Origin: Gossypium raimondii
Taxonomy: Eukaryota; Streptophyta; Magnoliopsida; Malvales; Malvaceae
DNA: 64,000 nt
Assembly (NCBI RefSeq): GCF_025698545.1
Contig: NC_068575.1
Coordinates: 46,943,980 to 47,007,979 of the forward strand
Reading direction: 5' to 3'
Shown: one piece after another, positions 21,701 to 33,021 of the stretch
Layout: the number at the start of each line of letters is the position of its first letter
Numbering within the stretch: position 1 is the stretch's first letter
Made by a program: the position numbers and the translations under genes
The notes under the pieces: model-generated
What the model saw: the letters and a program-made list of their open reading frames with translations, nothing else
Databases searched by the model: none
What the model was told of the DNA's origin: nothing

Positions 21701-22669
21701 TCCTTGTATGTTGATGACCTGCTGGTGACAGGAGGAGACCAAGCAATGCTAATCGATTTCAAAACCAAAATGAAGCAGATGTTTGAGATGTCTGATCTAG
21801 AAAGGATGACTTATTTTCTTGGCATAGAGGTGACACAAACACAGAATGGGATATTCCTAAGTCAAAAGGCCTTTACCTCTAAGATTCTGACCAAGTTCTC
21901 TATGCAAAACTGCAAAGCAACTAACACTCCAGTTGCTGTTGGAGAAAAACTATCGAGCCATGGTGATTTTAAAAAGATTTGTGAATCAACCTACAGAAGC
22001 CTAGTTGGTTGTTTGCTATACTTGACAGCCACTAGGCCAGACATAATGTTTGTTGTAAGTTTGCTTTCAAGGTTCATGCCTTGTTGCAATGAGAAGCATT
22101 TTCAAGCAGCAAAAAGGGTGCTCAGATACATCAAAGGTACCTTAAGGTATGGAATGATGTATAACAAAGCTGAAAGTCTGAAATTGGTTAGCTATACTGA
22201 TAGTGACTGGGTTGGTTTGATGGATAACATGAAAAGCACCTCAGGGTATGTTTTCACACTTGGATCAGCCATTTTTTATTGGAGTTCGAAGAAGCAAAAT
22301 ATTATTGCTCAATCTACTGCTGAGGCAGAATATGTGGCAGCTGCAGGAGCTGTCAACCAAGCCATTTGGCTAAGAAAGATCTTGGTTGATCTGAATCTTC
22401 ACCAAAGGGAAGCAACAAAGATTATGTGTGATAATCAATTTGCTGTTGCAATTGCTAAGAATCCAGTTTTTCATGGAAGGACAAAGCATTTCAACATTAA
22501 ACTCCATGCTGTTAGGGAAATAGAGCAGGTAGAAGAAGTGAAACTGGTTCATTGCAGTTCTGAAGAGCAGCTAGCTGACATTTTGACAAAAGCCCTTAAT
22601 GTATCAAGTTTTTTACACTTGAAAGCTGAAATGGGAGTTTGCAACATGCTAACCAAGGAGGAGTGTTGA
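18758..22669 (+). pseudogene. Copia 2 gag-pol relic
   Basis: Gag (UBN2 type) starts at the ATG 18758 and runs to about 19460. Zinc knuckle CRHCKRPGHLEANC is near 19505. The protease reads INSGCTNHMTSD near 19755, with N in place of the catalytic D of DSG. Integrase spans about 20130-20700, the RT start GVKWVYRAKQNADGSLNKLK is near 21250, the RT active site YVDDLLVTG is near 21709, and RNase H plus tail LADILTKAL run to the TGA at 22667 inside the 3' LTR. The part from 21521 to 22669 is open for 382 codons. About a dozen stops elsewhere are nearly all one transition away from CAG, CAA, TGG or GGA. Confidence 0.92.
22655..22663 (+). other. Copia 2 polypurine tract
   Basis: AAGGAGGAG directly precedes the 3' LTR. 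Confidence 0.8.
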
Positions 22670-23163
22670 ACTTTGGTCAGCATGTAACACCAGGAGCAGT
22701 CAAGAAGCATCCCATACAAGCCGAGCCATACAGAAGCTGCTGAAGCAAGTGCAGTTGATTTTTTTTGTTCATTTTGTAACCATAGTTTGATGAAATGTAT
22801 TCAAGTTCATTTTGAACTATGTTAGGTTGATGCTTGATGTAATTTGATAGTGATTGAGTTGTTAACTCAGCTTTGTTTACGTGTACAAGCTTTGTTTTCA
22901 AGTTACAATGTATTAGTTGTAGTAGGTATTGATTAGGTGAACATATACTGATTTTGACAAGCTAAATGCTTGGTTTATGTATTGGCTTTATGCCATTATT
23001 CAAGTTGAATGGATTCAATAAGATTTCCTTCCATATACTCTCTATTTTTCTTTGCTTTTACTTTCTTTTTTGTATTGAATTCCTGTTTGTTTCTTCTGCA
23101 AGCCTCGAGCCTTACTGCTTAAGTCTCAGTTAACTTGCTTGCATTTTGTTCTTAACAGCAACA
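22664..23163 (+). repeat. Copia 2 3' LTR
   Basis: It starts TGTTGAACTTTGGTCAGC and ends CAGCAACA, followed by the target duplication CAAAT. Confidence 0.93.
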
Positions 23164-23241
23164 CAAATAGATTTATTCCTTCTTGAGGATCGTTGGATTT
23201 ACATGACACGGGTTGTTGCTCAAGTCTCAGTAAGTTCATCT
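23164..23241 (+). pseudogene. CNL copy C, short piece between two insertions
   Basis: atagatttattccttcttga and ggatttacatgacacgggtt match copy B at 14360-14407. Homology then ends, and about 270 bp corresponding to 14410-14680 of copy B are missing. The tail contains tgctcaagtctcag, identical to a phrase near the end of the Copia 2 LTR. Confidence 0.8.
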
Positions 23242-25626
23242 TGTACAAGTACAATTTTAGCCCGAGGCCCAAAACCCAAACCAAACTAAACCTAACCTAA
23301 ACAAACCCGAAAACAATCCATGGCCCAATACCAGATACCCAATTACAACCAGAAACCCAATAGTCTAGACCAAAACCCGAAGCCCAACAGGCCCAAAATA
23401 GCCCAACAGGCCCAAGCCCAAGTGTCAAGGGTCAAACTAAGGTTTCAGCTTTTCTAAAACCCTAGCGCCACAGCCTTTCGCCCCCTAGCTCAGGCGCCGC
23501 ACCGTCCCATCGCCCATTTGCCCTGACCTACCGCCGACCTGCTACCGCCACTCCTCTGGTAGCCACCAACTCCACCGCCATCATCACATCACTCACCTGC
23601 AAAGAAGATGCAAACAAGCAAGCAGAAACAAAAAAATAAATCATGTTTTTCCTCTTTCTTTCGGCTATAAAATCCCAGAAAAATGTTGTTACTAGGGTTA
23701 CAATTTTTTTTAAGAAAGAAGAACAAATAAGCAATAAAATTTGAAGGTGATTTTGCTATTTCGTTTAAGTTATTGTTATTATTATTTTTTCTTTTTATTT
23801 CCAAACAAGAAAAATAATAAAAAGAAGCATTTTACCTCTTTTGGTCGTCGCCGGAGAGTCTAGAAGCCGGGGGTTTACATCGGAGAGGCACTGGGGAGAA
23901 ATAGGGAACTTTTTAGATCCCGACCGCTATATACGGCAGTGCCGGGGCCGATGATCGACGGCTGGCACGGTGGCCAACGACCGGTTCCCAAGCCGGTTTC
24001 TGGGAAAAGGGGGGAGTTGAGAGAGTTTTGAATTTTTTTTTTGAAAGAAGGAAGAAATGAATTTTTTGTAAAAATTTTTAGAATTTATAGGGGTATGAAA
24101 CGACTTGGCCTAGCCCCAGAACGCCCAAAACGACGCCGTTTAAGGCTAACCGACTCGAACCCGACCCACCTGCTCTAGGATCAGCGTGTTTTTATACGGA
24201 GCGGTAAATTGCGCTTTTAACCCCTCCGCTTTTTAATGTTTTCTCAAATAGGTTTTTTGTATTTCTAAATTTACCCCTTTAGTTTATTTCCGATTTCAAT
24301 TTAGTCATATTCGAACGACGCCATTTTAGAGGAGAAGGGAAAATTGCCCTTCCAGTCCCTCTATGTTATTCGCACGTTCAACGTAGTCCCGCCTCTTTTA
24401 TTTATTTATAGATTTGGCCCCGAATTTTGTTTTAAAATCTAATTTAGCCCTTTTTTGTTATTTTGTTTATTTTATTATTAAAATCAATATATGTGTCTTA
24501 TTATTATATAATTGCTTATATATGTACACTTATATATATTTTATAACTTATTTAATATATACATACATACTCATATTTTTTATATATTTTATAATTTATC
24601 TACATATCTATATATATATATATCCATAAACATTTTTTCCTTTCACGAATACATATATATACATACTTATGTATTTTTTATAATTTTATATACATATACA
24701 TGTATACATATACTTACATAAACTTTTATATTTAATAACTTTAAAACATGTATATATATTTTTATATTTTTATAATTTTATATATATACATACATATATA
24801 TTTCCTTATATGTACATACATATTTTCATATTTTATAATTTTTATCTATTTTATTTATTGTTATTATTATTTTTACTTTATGTTCATTTATTTAATTATT
24901 TATATGTCCATTTTTTAATGTTTTAGTTTTTATTTATTTATTTACTTGTTATTGTATATACATGATTGATTTGTTCTTTTTTTTTTTCATTTTTGCTCAT
25001 ATTATTTTCATTCATATTATCATATTTATTATTCCATTATGCATATTAACACCATGCTTCAAAAAGGAAAATTTTCCAAAGTAAGGCAATATTTTGCGTT
25101 TGAAAATTCGAGAAAACGTGCCCTAATGTGCTGGGTTTCGATTTTTTCGTTTGACCAAATAGCCAAGTGTCCTTTTAAAATTTCAAAGTAAGATAATATT
25201 TTGCGTTTGGAAATTCGAGGAACGTGCCCTAATGTGTTGGGTTTCGATTTCTCGTTTAACCAAATAGCTAAATATCCTCTTAAATCTCAATTCATGTCAT
25301 TCGAGTTTTTTTAAGGATCGTACTTTAAATCTCTTTAAAGTTTTCAATCTTCTAAATTAAGACATTAATTAATCAACTAGGTACCAATTTTGGGAATTAC
25401 GAGGGTGCTAATCCTTCCTCGTACGTAACCGACTCCCGAACCCATTTTTTTAAATTTCGTGGATCAAAATCGTTGTTTTAATAAAATCAAATCGTTTATT
25501 AAAAACAACCACTTTTCAAGGTGGCCCGATCACACCTTATTAAAAAGGATTGGTGGCGACTCCCATATTCGCTTTCATTTTTAAAATTCAAGTCGATCCC
25601 GTTTTATAAAAAAAATGGTGTCAACA
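23242..25626. mobile_element. Solo LTR, 2385 bp
   Basis: It begins TGTACAAGTACAATTTTAGC and ends ATGGTGTCAACA. The 5-bp duplication CATCT lies on both sides (23237-23241, 25627-25631). It contains no coding domain. The left third is GC-richer, the middle (24440-25050) is low-complexity AT with tatatacata runs, and the right end has the phrase ggtggcgactccca. The size and end phrases fit an LTR of a large Gypsy family, left after LTR-LTR recombination. The family is inferred. Confidence 0.82.
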
Positions 25627-27294
25627 CATCTTTCGCGGTAACCTCTCTAGTCCTTCACATTTCTTCAATAAACAAAAGTATCTGAAGGTCTAGGGTATCT
25701 ATTCTCTTAGCAATACTGCATTTGAAAGTTTGAAACAGCTGAGGTATTTACACATTCGTAATTATAGTATGAAAGCTCTATCTGAATCAACAAGCTCCCC
25801 TCATAACTTATAGACACTAATTTTACAAATGTGTTATAAACTTAAAATGTTACCAAAATGTATGAAGCACTTGAAAAACCTTAGGTACTTAGACCTAAGA
25901 GAGTGTGATGCACAGGCATCTATGCCTGTTGGATTGGGACAATTGTCTTACCTGCGTAATCTTAGCAAGTTCGTTGTGGGAAAGGACAATGGTTGTGGCA
26001 TTGATGAGTTGAAAGAGTTGGCCCTAGAGGGGGAATTGAGCATCGTAGGACTTGGGAATGTGAAGAGTTCAATCGAAGCTAAAAATTCCAATTTGATAAA
26101 GAAGCAAAATTTAATATCATTAAGCTTATATTGCCGAGTAAAGAGATGAAAAACCTCATTGTCAACATGGGAATGATGAAGAGATTCTTGATGTTCTCCA
26201 ACCTCATTCTAGCTTAAAGAAGTTACACCTAGATGATTACCAATGTTTTAGGTTCTCGTCTTAGATGATGGATCTGCTTCTACCAAACCTTGTTGAAATC
26301 TCACTAGAATGTTGTCAAAGATGCGATCAACTTCCACGTCTAGGGAGATTATGCTTTCTTAAGGTGCTTACTATTAGGAGAATGGATGTTTTGAAGCATA
26401 TTGGCAGCAGCTTCTATGGAGATATGGGAAGTTCTTTTCCATCACTCGAGGTTTTCAAAATACGTGGGGCACCATGTTTGGAGGAATGGACAACAGTGAA
26501 TGGTGGAGAACATTTTCCTCTCTTAAGTTCATTAACTATCTATGGTAGTCCTAGTTGATTAAGATGCCAATTTTTTAATCTCTGAAAAAGCTAGAAATTG
26601 GAGGAATTAATGTTACTTTACTCAAATAATTGATGATGACTACCATTATTCTTACATATCTCGAGATTTGAGAACTCTATGAATTGATAGATTTACTAGA
26701 TGGACTATTGTAGAATCAGAAACACCTTGACAGCTTGACAATTGTGTCAGCTACTCTAAAGTCTTCATGTAATCTGCCAAATAATCTATCCACCCTTATA
26801 CATTTGTGTTTCCAATGTTGGAAGCAAGACTACAAGACCTCAACTCTTTAGAAACTTTGGGTTTAAGTCAATGTGACAGCCTTTTACCAGTAAATGGGTT
26901 GCAAGGCTTACATTCCTCATCTTTGTTAAGAATTCAAAATTTTAAGAAATTAATCTCTTTATTTTAGGGGTCGCGATATCTAACTTCACTTTAAGACTTG
27001 CTTATCAATGAATGTCCAAAGTTAACTTCATTGCCAGAAAGTATCCAACATCTCTCTTCTCTTCGATCTCTGAGTATTTGGAATTGTGGTAGAGTAATTT
27101 CTCTCCCAAATGAGATACAACACCTAACCTTACTTTCAAAATTGGAGATTAAGCATTGTCTTAATTTGATGTGTTGTCTCGAGGGGTACAGAGCCTCACG
27201 ACTTTGAAAATGCTGAGGATTGAAAGATACCCACATCTAGAAAGACGATATAAGAAAGCGAGAGGAGAGGATTGGCCCAACATAATCCACATTC
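25627..27294 (+). pseudogene. CNL copy C, LRR relic (3' part)
   Basis: Homologous to copy B from about 14690 to 16390: LKNLRYLDLRECDAQASMPV, MMDLLLPNLVEISLECCQRC, LTSLPESIQHLSSLRSLSIW. Stops and indels break the frame repeatedly. It keeps a sense codon (TCA) where copy B has its premature TAA. It also keeps the family C-terminal tail KKARGEDWPNI near 27255, so it is a useful reference for repair states of copy B. It ends where a TATAAC-type LTR begins at 27295. Confidence 0.9.
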
Positions 27295-28881
27295 TATAAC
27301 GACACGAAAGTCAGTGGTGTCAGAAAATACAGTTTCGGGATCCCGTCTCCATAAATTAAGTCCGTAAATATTAAATTAAAATATTTACAGAGTTAGTATA
27401 AAAGAATATTAAAGTTTGATCATTCACTTCTGTCTATTAATTACTTAATTAAGGTAGAATGACTAAATTGTAAAAAGTCTTATTTTATAAGTTTTAATTA
27501 GCCAAATATTTAAGGACTTAAATTACAATTAACCAAATATCCCAAATGGTGATTCCCAATTTGTATTAATTAATATTTAATTATACTATATAAGAGAAAA
27601 TAAAGAAAAAGATGATATATTTTCTTCATCTTCTTCACTTGGTCGAAAGTTTGAAAGAAAGAAAACCCTTGATGCTTTTAATATTCAGCCCTTCCATAGG
27701 TGTGTTCAATTAAGTCATTTTCTTATAATGTTTATATTTTTGAGGTCATGGGAGCTTGATTTAGTTAGCTTGTGTACCAGTTTGCAAAACTATTAAAGTT
27801 TTTAAAAGTTTTCATTGTTGAGTATTGAATGATTTAGGTATCAAATTGTTAGAAATTAAGCTTAATATGTGAAAATGACTAAATTGTAAGCCTTAATGGT
27901 TAATTTTGTATATTAGGGACCAAATTGAATAAAATAAAAAATTATCAAGAATTGTCGGTAGGGATAGACAATAGAGGCTCTGAATATTTGAAAATCCCTA
28001 ATGAGTTTTGGTGAAATTGAATTTTAATTCGAGGCTCTGAATTGGAAGTTATGTTTGTTTCAATTTTAGGGATTAAATTGAATAATTTGTAAAAATGTGT
28101 GAGATTTAGTATTTAATTATGATTTTCTTGGAATTTGATACTGTATTATTATTAAACTATTATTCTTAGCTAAAGACGATGTAAGACCATCAATAGAGGA
28201 AGGAAAAACAAGAGTCGACGACAAGTGACGTGAGCTTTCGGTTTGCATATCTATAACTCGAGACTAATCTATTTATTGCATATTCATGACATATTGCATT
28301 AAATAGTATTGAGGTGAGTTATTAATGATTACTGAGTTGAAATGCTATGGTTGATATTGAATATTGAGACATAAACTAAATTGAATAGAATAAAAAGTTG
28401 TATGACTTAACTGATATAGGAAATTGGTATGAAATTGAGCTGAATTATGTTATATTATATGATGAATTGATATTGAATTGAACTATGTGATGAAATTGGA
28501 AATTGGTTGCTCTATTAAATGTAACAGTCTATACTTTGGTTTATCCAATGATGTGTGTCAGTATAACTGCTTCGATTTATCCGATGATGCACTATGTGTG
28601 TCAGTATAGTGTGTCAGTATTCATCCTTCGGTTTATTCGATGATGCATTATGTGTGTCAGTATTCATCTTTCGGTTTATCCGATGATGCACTATGCGCGG
28701 TATAACTACTTTGGTTTATCTGATGATGCACTATGTGTGTCAGTATATTTCCTTCGATTTATCTGATGATGCAATGCGGTGCTAGTTTGAGATGCAAATT
28801 GACTAATCCAAATGTCCGTCTTGAAAATTCGAGTTAGGTTAATAGAATTATATAAATGTGATTTGGCTATAAGGTAGGTTG
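27295..28881. repeat. Decayed LTR of the TGTAAC family (fragment 1)
   Basis: It starts TATAACGACACGAAAGTCAGTGG right after the CNL tail. It shares phrases with the solo LTR at 57616-60616 (aattaaggtagaatgactaaattgtaaa; tgatttagttagct). It contains a minisatellite at 28534-28785. The right terminus is uncertain. No coding capacity. Confidence 0.6.
28534..28785 (+). repeat. Minisatellite, about six units of 37-56 bp
   Basis: Units have the core cggtttatccgatgatgcac followed by tatgtgtgtcagtat. They start near 28534, 28570, 28627, 28670, 28710 and 28752, with unequal lengths and partial duplication of the gtgtcagtat end. Confidence 0.8.
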
Positions 28882-29985
28882 TGTAACAACCTATTTTTCA
28901 CTGGTACTGGGAACGGTAGTTTCGAAACTTTATTTTTTGATAACCAGGTCCGTAAATATTATTATTTAATATTTATGAGTCTTTTATGGTATTATATTGA
29001 ATTTTGGTCTAGTAAATTTATTGAATGGATAGTTAACTAAGGTACAAGTATAACGATCCTAAAGTTAGTGATGTCAAAAAATGACGTATCAGGACATTGT
29101 TTTAGTAAACCGAGCTCGTAAATATTTTTATTAAATATTTATAGAGTTATTATACAAGTGAATTAAATTTTGGATAAGTAATTTTGCGAATTAGTGACTA
29201 ATTAATGTACAAGGACTAAATTATAAAATAGTAAAAGTTAATCACTAAAAATTTTAATTGCGAAAGGACTAAAATAGTAATTAAACTAAAGATTAAGGTG
29301 GCAATTAGTCCACTTTAGCATATTAGTGGACGGTTTGTTAATGAATGGATAGAATAATATTATATTTTTAATTAAACTAATAATATATGTATAAAACATA
29401 AAATGGAAATGTTGTCATCCATGTAATTTTCTTTATTCTCCACCGAAACTATCAAAAGAAATGAAGAAACTTTAAAGGTTCCGCTTCGTAAGCTTAATTT
29501 GGTTAGTTTTTCGTAAATTTTATATTTTGACGTAATAGAATCTCGATTTAATTAATTTGTGTTTGATTTTTAAAATTGTTAAAATCGTTAAAATTTATTA
29601 TTGACGAATGCTTGAAGTTTTTGGTGTTAATTTATTAAATTTCAAGTTTAGAAATGAAAAGAACTAGTTTGTAAAGTTGAATTATTAGTTTTTGAACATA
29701 GAGACTAAAGTATAAATATTTCAAAATTGGTATAAAATTTCTATAATTATAGATAATAGAGAGCTCTAGAAAGATGAAATTGAGATCGGTTTCCAAATAC
29801 TTTTCAAGTTTTGAGGGATATATTTGGGAATTTAAATAAGAATTTTATATAGTTTTTTAAGTTTATTATTTTTTAAAAAATAATACAAATTGAAAATGAT
29901 TTATTTTTGTTAATCTTATATTTTTAAGGAGTATTTAAATTTAATTTTAAAAGGGGATAAATTTGATTTAATTGGTGCATGTTGC
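28882..29985. repeat. Decayed LTR of the TGTAAC family (fragment 2)
   Basis: It starts TGTAACAACCTATTTTTCACTGG. A second, related head starts at 29049 (TATAACGATCCTAAAGTTAGTG), so the head module of about 167 bp is present twice. The right end is not defined; similarity fades before 30000. Confidence 0.55.
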
Positions 29986-30310
29986 GGCCCCTCTTTTCAT
30001 CCAATCTAAAAGGATAATTGGTTTATCAGGTCCCTAAATGTTTTATATAATTACACTTCAGCCTGGCGTCGTTAATAGCAACAACAATACTCAAAATGTT
30101 TTAATAAAACCAGCTAATAATTAGCCCATTATGAAGGGTGGTGCCGCCAATGGCAACAGCGACACTGAGATCCCTGTTCAAAAGGTTCATTTTCATTAAA
30201 TTTTAAAAGGCAATTATATTTATAAATAATTAATTTATTTGGGTTATATCTGAAAAAAGCCAAGTTTTAACTTTTGGATTTCTTTGTGAGCCGTCACTCA
30301 TCCTTCTCAT
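29986..30310. other. Unclassified non-coding DNA
   Basis: It contains ggtggtgccgccaatggcaa and related phrases of a dispersed repeat. It ends in CTTCTCAT, the target duplication of the next MITE. Confidence 0.4.
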
Positions 30311-31540
30311 TAGGGGTGAGCAAAACTCGATTCGACTCGAAAAAATCGAAAAAAAATTTGAATTTCGAGTTAAACGAATCGAGTTATTCAAGTTATTCGA
30401 ATCAACTCGAATTTTTTTCGAATTTCGAGTTCGAATCGAGTTGAGTTTTCGAATTCGAATAACTCGAATAATTCGAATATCAAACTATAATATTTTACAT
30501 TTTTACCACAAACTCCCAAACTTTTTTACTTTTCCCTCAAAACTTTTACTCCTTCCCACTTTCCCCCCAAAACTTTTACTCCCCTCCCCTCCCCTCCCAA
30601 CCCCCCAATCTACCCAAAATCCATTTCCCATCAAAATTTTACTCTCCCATTTATTTTTTCTCAAAATTTTACTCCCCAAAACCCTTAAAACCTTTTATTT
30701 TCCCCCAAATTTTTTACTCCCTCTCACTTTTCCCCTAAAACTTTTATTCCCTTTCCATCTCACCTCTCATCTATCCCAAACCCTGCCCCCTCCAATTTTT
30801 TTTAATATTTTCCCTACAAAATTTTACTCCCCCTATTTACTTTCCCTCAAACTTTTATTCCCCAAAACTTTTTTATTTTTCCCCTAAACTTTTACTTCTC
30901 ACCCTTTACTCCCAAATAAAAAATCAAAATATCCAAAAAAAATCACTAAACATAAATAGTACTAATTTTATTTATATCTACTATTTATATTGTTAAATTA
31001 AATTTCACATTTTATATTATTTATATTATTGAATTGTTTAGTCATATTGAATATTTATATTAAAATTGAATTATTAATTATGCCATAAAATATTCGTGTT
31101 AAAATTTTTTATTGTTATCAATTTCACATTTTATTTTTAAAATAACTTTTATTAAAAAATCATATTTTTACATTTAATATATTTTTAATTCTAAAATACA
31201 TAGTGACAAGAATCTGAAGATAATTGAAACAACTAAGCAAGCAAAGAAGCTAACCAGTATATAAAAAATTAATAAATAAATTATGAAGTGATGAAAGTTA
31301 ATAAAAAATTTGATTAAGGTGGACAAATTTTATTACGATGGGTGACAATGGTTACAAGGACCTAAAATTATTTTTTAAAATTTAACTCGAACACATATGT
31401 TCGATTCGATTTGATTCGAATTCCATCTCACTGGACTCGATTCGAGAAAACTTCAAACAAAGTTAGAATGATAAAATGAGATTCGAAAACTCGATTAACT
31501 CGAAAATTTTCGATTCAATTCGATCGAATGCTCACCCCTA
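30311..31540. mobile_element. hAT-type non-autonomous element, 1230 bp
   Basis: Termini TAGGGGTGAGCA and TGCTCACCCCTA are inverted, and a perfect 8-bp duplication CTTCTCAT flanks them (30303-30310, 31541-31548). Both subterminal regions are crowded with AACTCGA/TCGAGTT motifs, likely transposase-binding repeats by analogy with other hAT elements. The core (30490-30910) is a strongly strand-biased C/T/A tract on the plus strand. It has no transposase. Confidence 0.88.
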
Positions 31541-31548
31541 CTTCTCAT

Positions 31549-33021
31549 GCCAGTGGCACTCTCTTTTCCACTTATCTTTTTATTTTATTTTCTTCTCATA
31601 TTTTTATTATGCTTTCGGTATAATAGCCTCAAGATCTCTCTTTCTCATTATTCAACCTTAGGCCAGAATGAGAGGAAGTATGGGTCTTGTTGCTCCATGG
31701 TTCATACCATGGCTTTGTTGTTAGCCCTTTGGTCTTTGACAAGGCTTTTGGGTTTGCTAGATTTTTCTTTGGCTTCTCCTTTTAGCGAAGACCTCCTGCG
31801 TTCATGAGGATATGACGTCGGCGTCCTCTTGAGTTATTGCCGATTGATTTCTTGACAGTGGCTGAAGTGATCGCATCGGAATATGTTCTTTGATGACTAT
31901 CATAGTCGTTATATTGGTTTTGGTTCTTGCTTCCGCTGGAGTTTAGCTGATCTTTTTGGAGGTTTTGACGTCCTCTTTTGGGGGGTTTCGTAGTGGCATA
32001 GCCTCCGACAGAGGCGTGCATGTAGGAGGCTATGCATGCCGTTGGTCAATTACGTCGACTTTGCACTTGATTTTCTATGGGTGCTCTTTCCTCTTCCTCT
32101 CTATCAAGGCAATGGCATGATGTGGCTACTAGCTAGAGGCTTCGGAATCTTGATATTGGTCGGCTTTAGCCCTTGACTTTTTCTTAGCCCATTTTTTGCA
32201 ATTGGCTTTTTCGTGAATCTCTTCTAATTGAAAGGAAAAATATTTTTAGATGTGGGAATTAAACTATAATTTTTATCTAATTTTATTATTTTAATAAGTT
32301 ATATTTTTATAATTTTTTAAAAATTAAATTATTATTTTTATTATTTTTAAGAGGTTAAAATATAATTTTAAAAATTTTGAAAATTTTGAAAAAGGTAAAT
32401 GAAAATTTTTTTTTATTTTAAGCGGTGAGCCCCTGCGAGCCCTAGCTACACCCGGATAGTATACTTAACTTTGTAATGCACTTATATGGTGCATAGAGAA
32501 TATTCTGATAATTTATGTTACAAAAATTAAAATAATTCTACAAAATTTAGAATGAATATTAACAAAAATATTCTAATAAATTATCTTAAAAGACTCTCTA
32601 GTTTGAGGAAGTACTGTTCTAATTTCATTGTCATTTAGATGGGTAATAAAACATAAGAAAGTTTATCAATTATTTTAAAAATTAATTAATTAATTAAAAG
32701 GTATCTAAATGTAAAATATAAATTTTCTGAAAATTTTAAAATTCGTAAATAATATAATTAATTCTTATTGAAAGTTAATATTTCAATAAAATGGTTACAA
32801 AATTTAATAAACCTAATTAATAAAACATTTAATTATGGTGTAATGAAGTTTAAAACTCCAAAATAATAATTCAAATGGAAATCTTAACAATTTTTAGGTG
32901 TATTCGAATTTTATTCAAAAAAATATTCAAGTTAATAAAATAAAATAAAATAAAGGGGAAAAGACTAATAAGCGTAAAATAAAAAGAAAGTACAGGGCGA
33001 AAGAGAAAAAAATAAAAGAGA
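31549..33021. other. Non-coding DNA and promoter side of the SINA-like gene
   Basis: 31549-32220 has mixed composition. On the minus strand it holds short, broken open stretches (for example 32021-31782, rich in K/R/N/Q) that I do not recognise. 32220-33000 is very AT-rich and purine-rich just before the start codon, consistent with promoter and leader. Confidence 0.4.

Larger units (their letters stand above)
18209..23163 (+). mobile_element. Copia LTR retrotransposon 2, full length but decayed
   Basis: LTRs at 18209-18704 and 22664-23163 (about 496 and 500 bp) surround gag, protease, integrase, RT and RNase H in Copia order on the plus strand. The target duplication CAAAT is at 18204-18208 and 23164-23168, and the host CNL sequence continues across it. 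Primer-binding site and polypurine tract are both present. By eye the LTRs differ by roughly 6 percent. Its gag start (YHIWVVKMKTYLQA) and polypurine tract resemble those of Copia element 1. Confidence 0.95.

Noticed and set aside
24414..24721. Open frames rich in Y, I, F
   Set aside because: Low-complexity AT DNA within the 2.4-kb solo LTR.
28534..28785. Regularly repeated units resembling a CRISPR array
   Set aside because: Units are contiguous and unequal with no spacers, and the genome is plant nuclear; it is a minisatellite in an LTR.
30441..30887. 148-codon open frame rich in F, P, L, T
   Set aside because: It is the pyrimidine-rich core of the hAT-type element; composition explains the lack of stops.
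31782..32021. 79-codon minus-strand frame with K/R/N/Q-rich content
   Set aside because: No recognisable family, short, and surrounded by stops. Could be a remnant, but not supportable as a gene.
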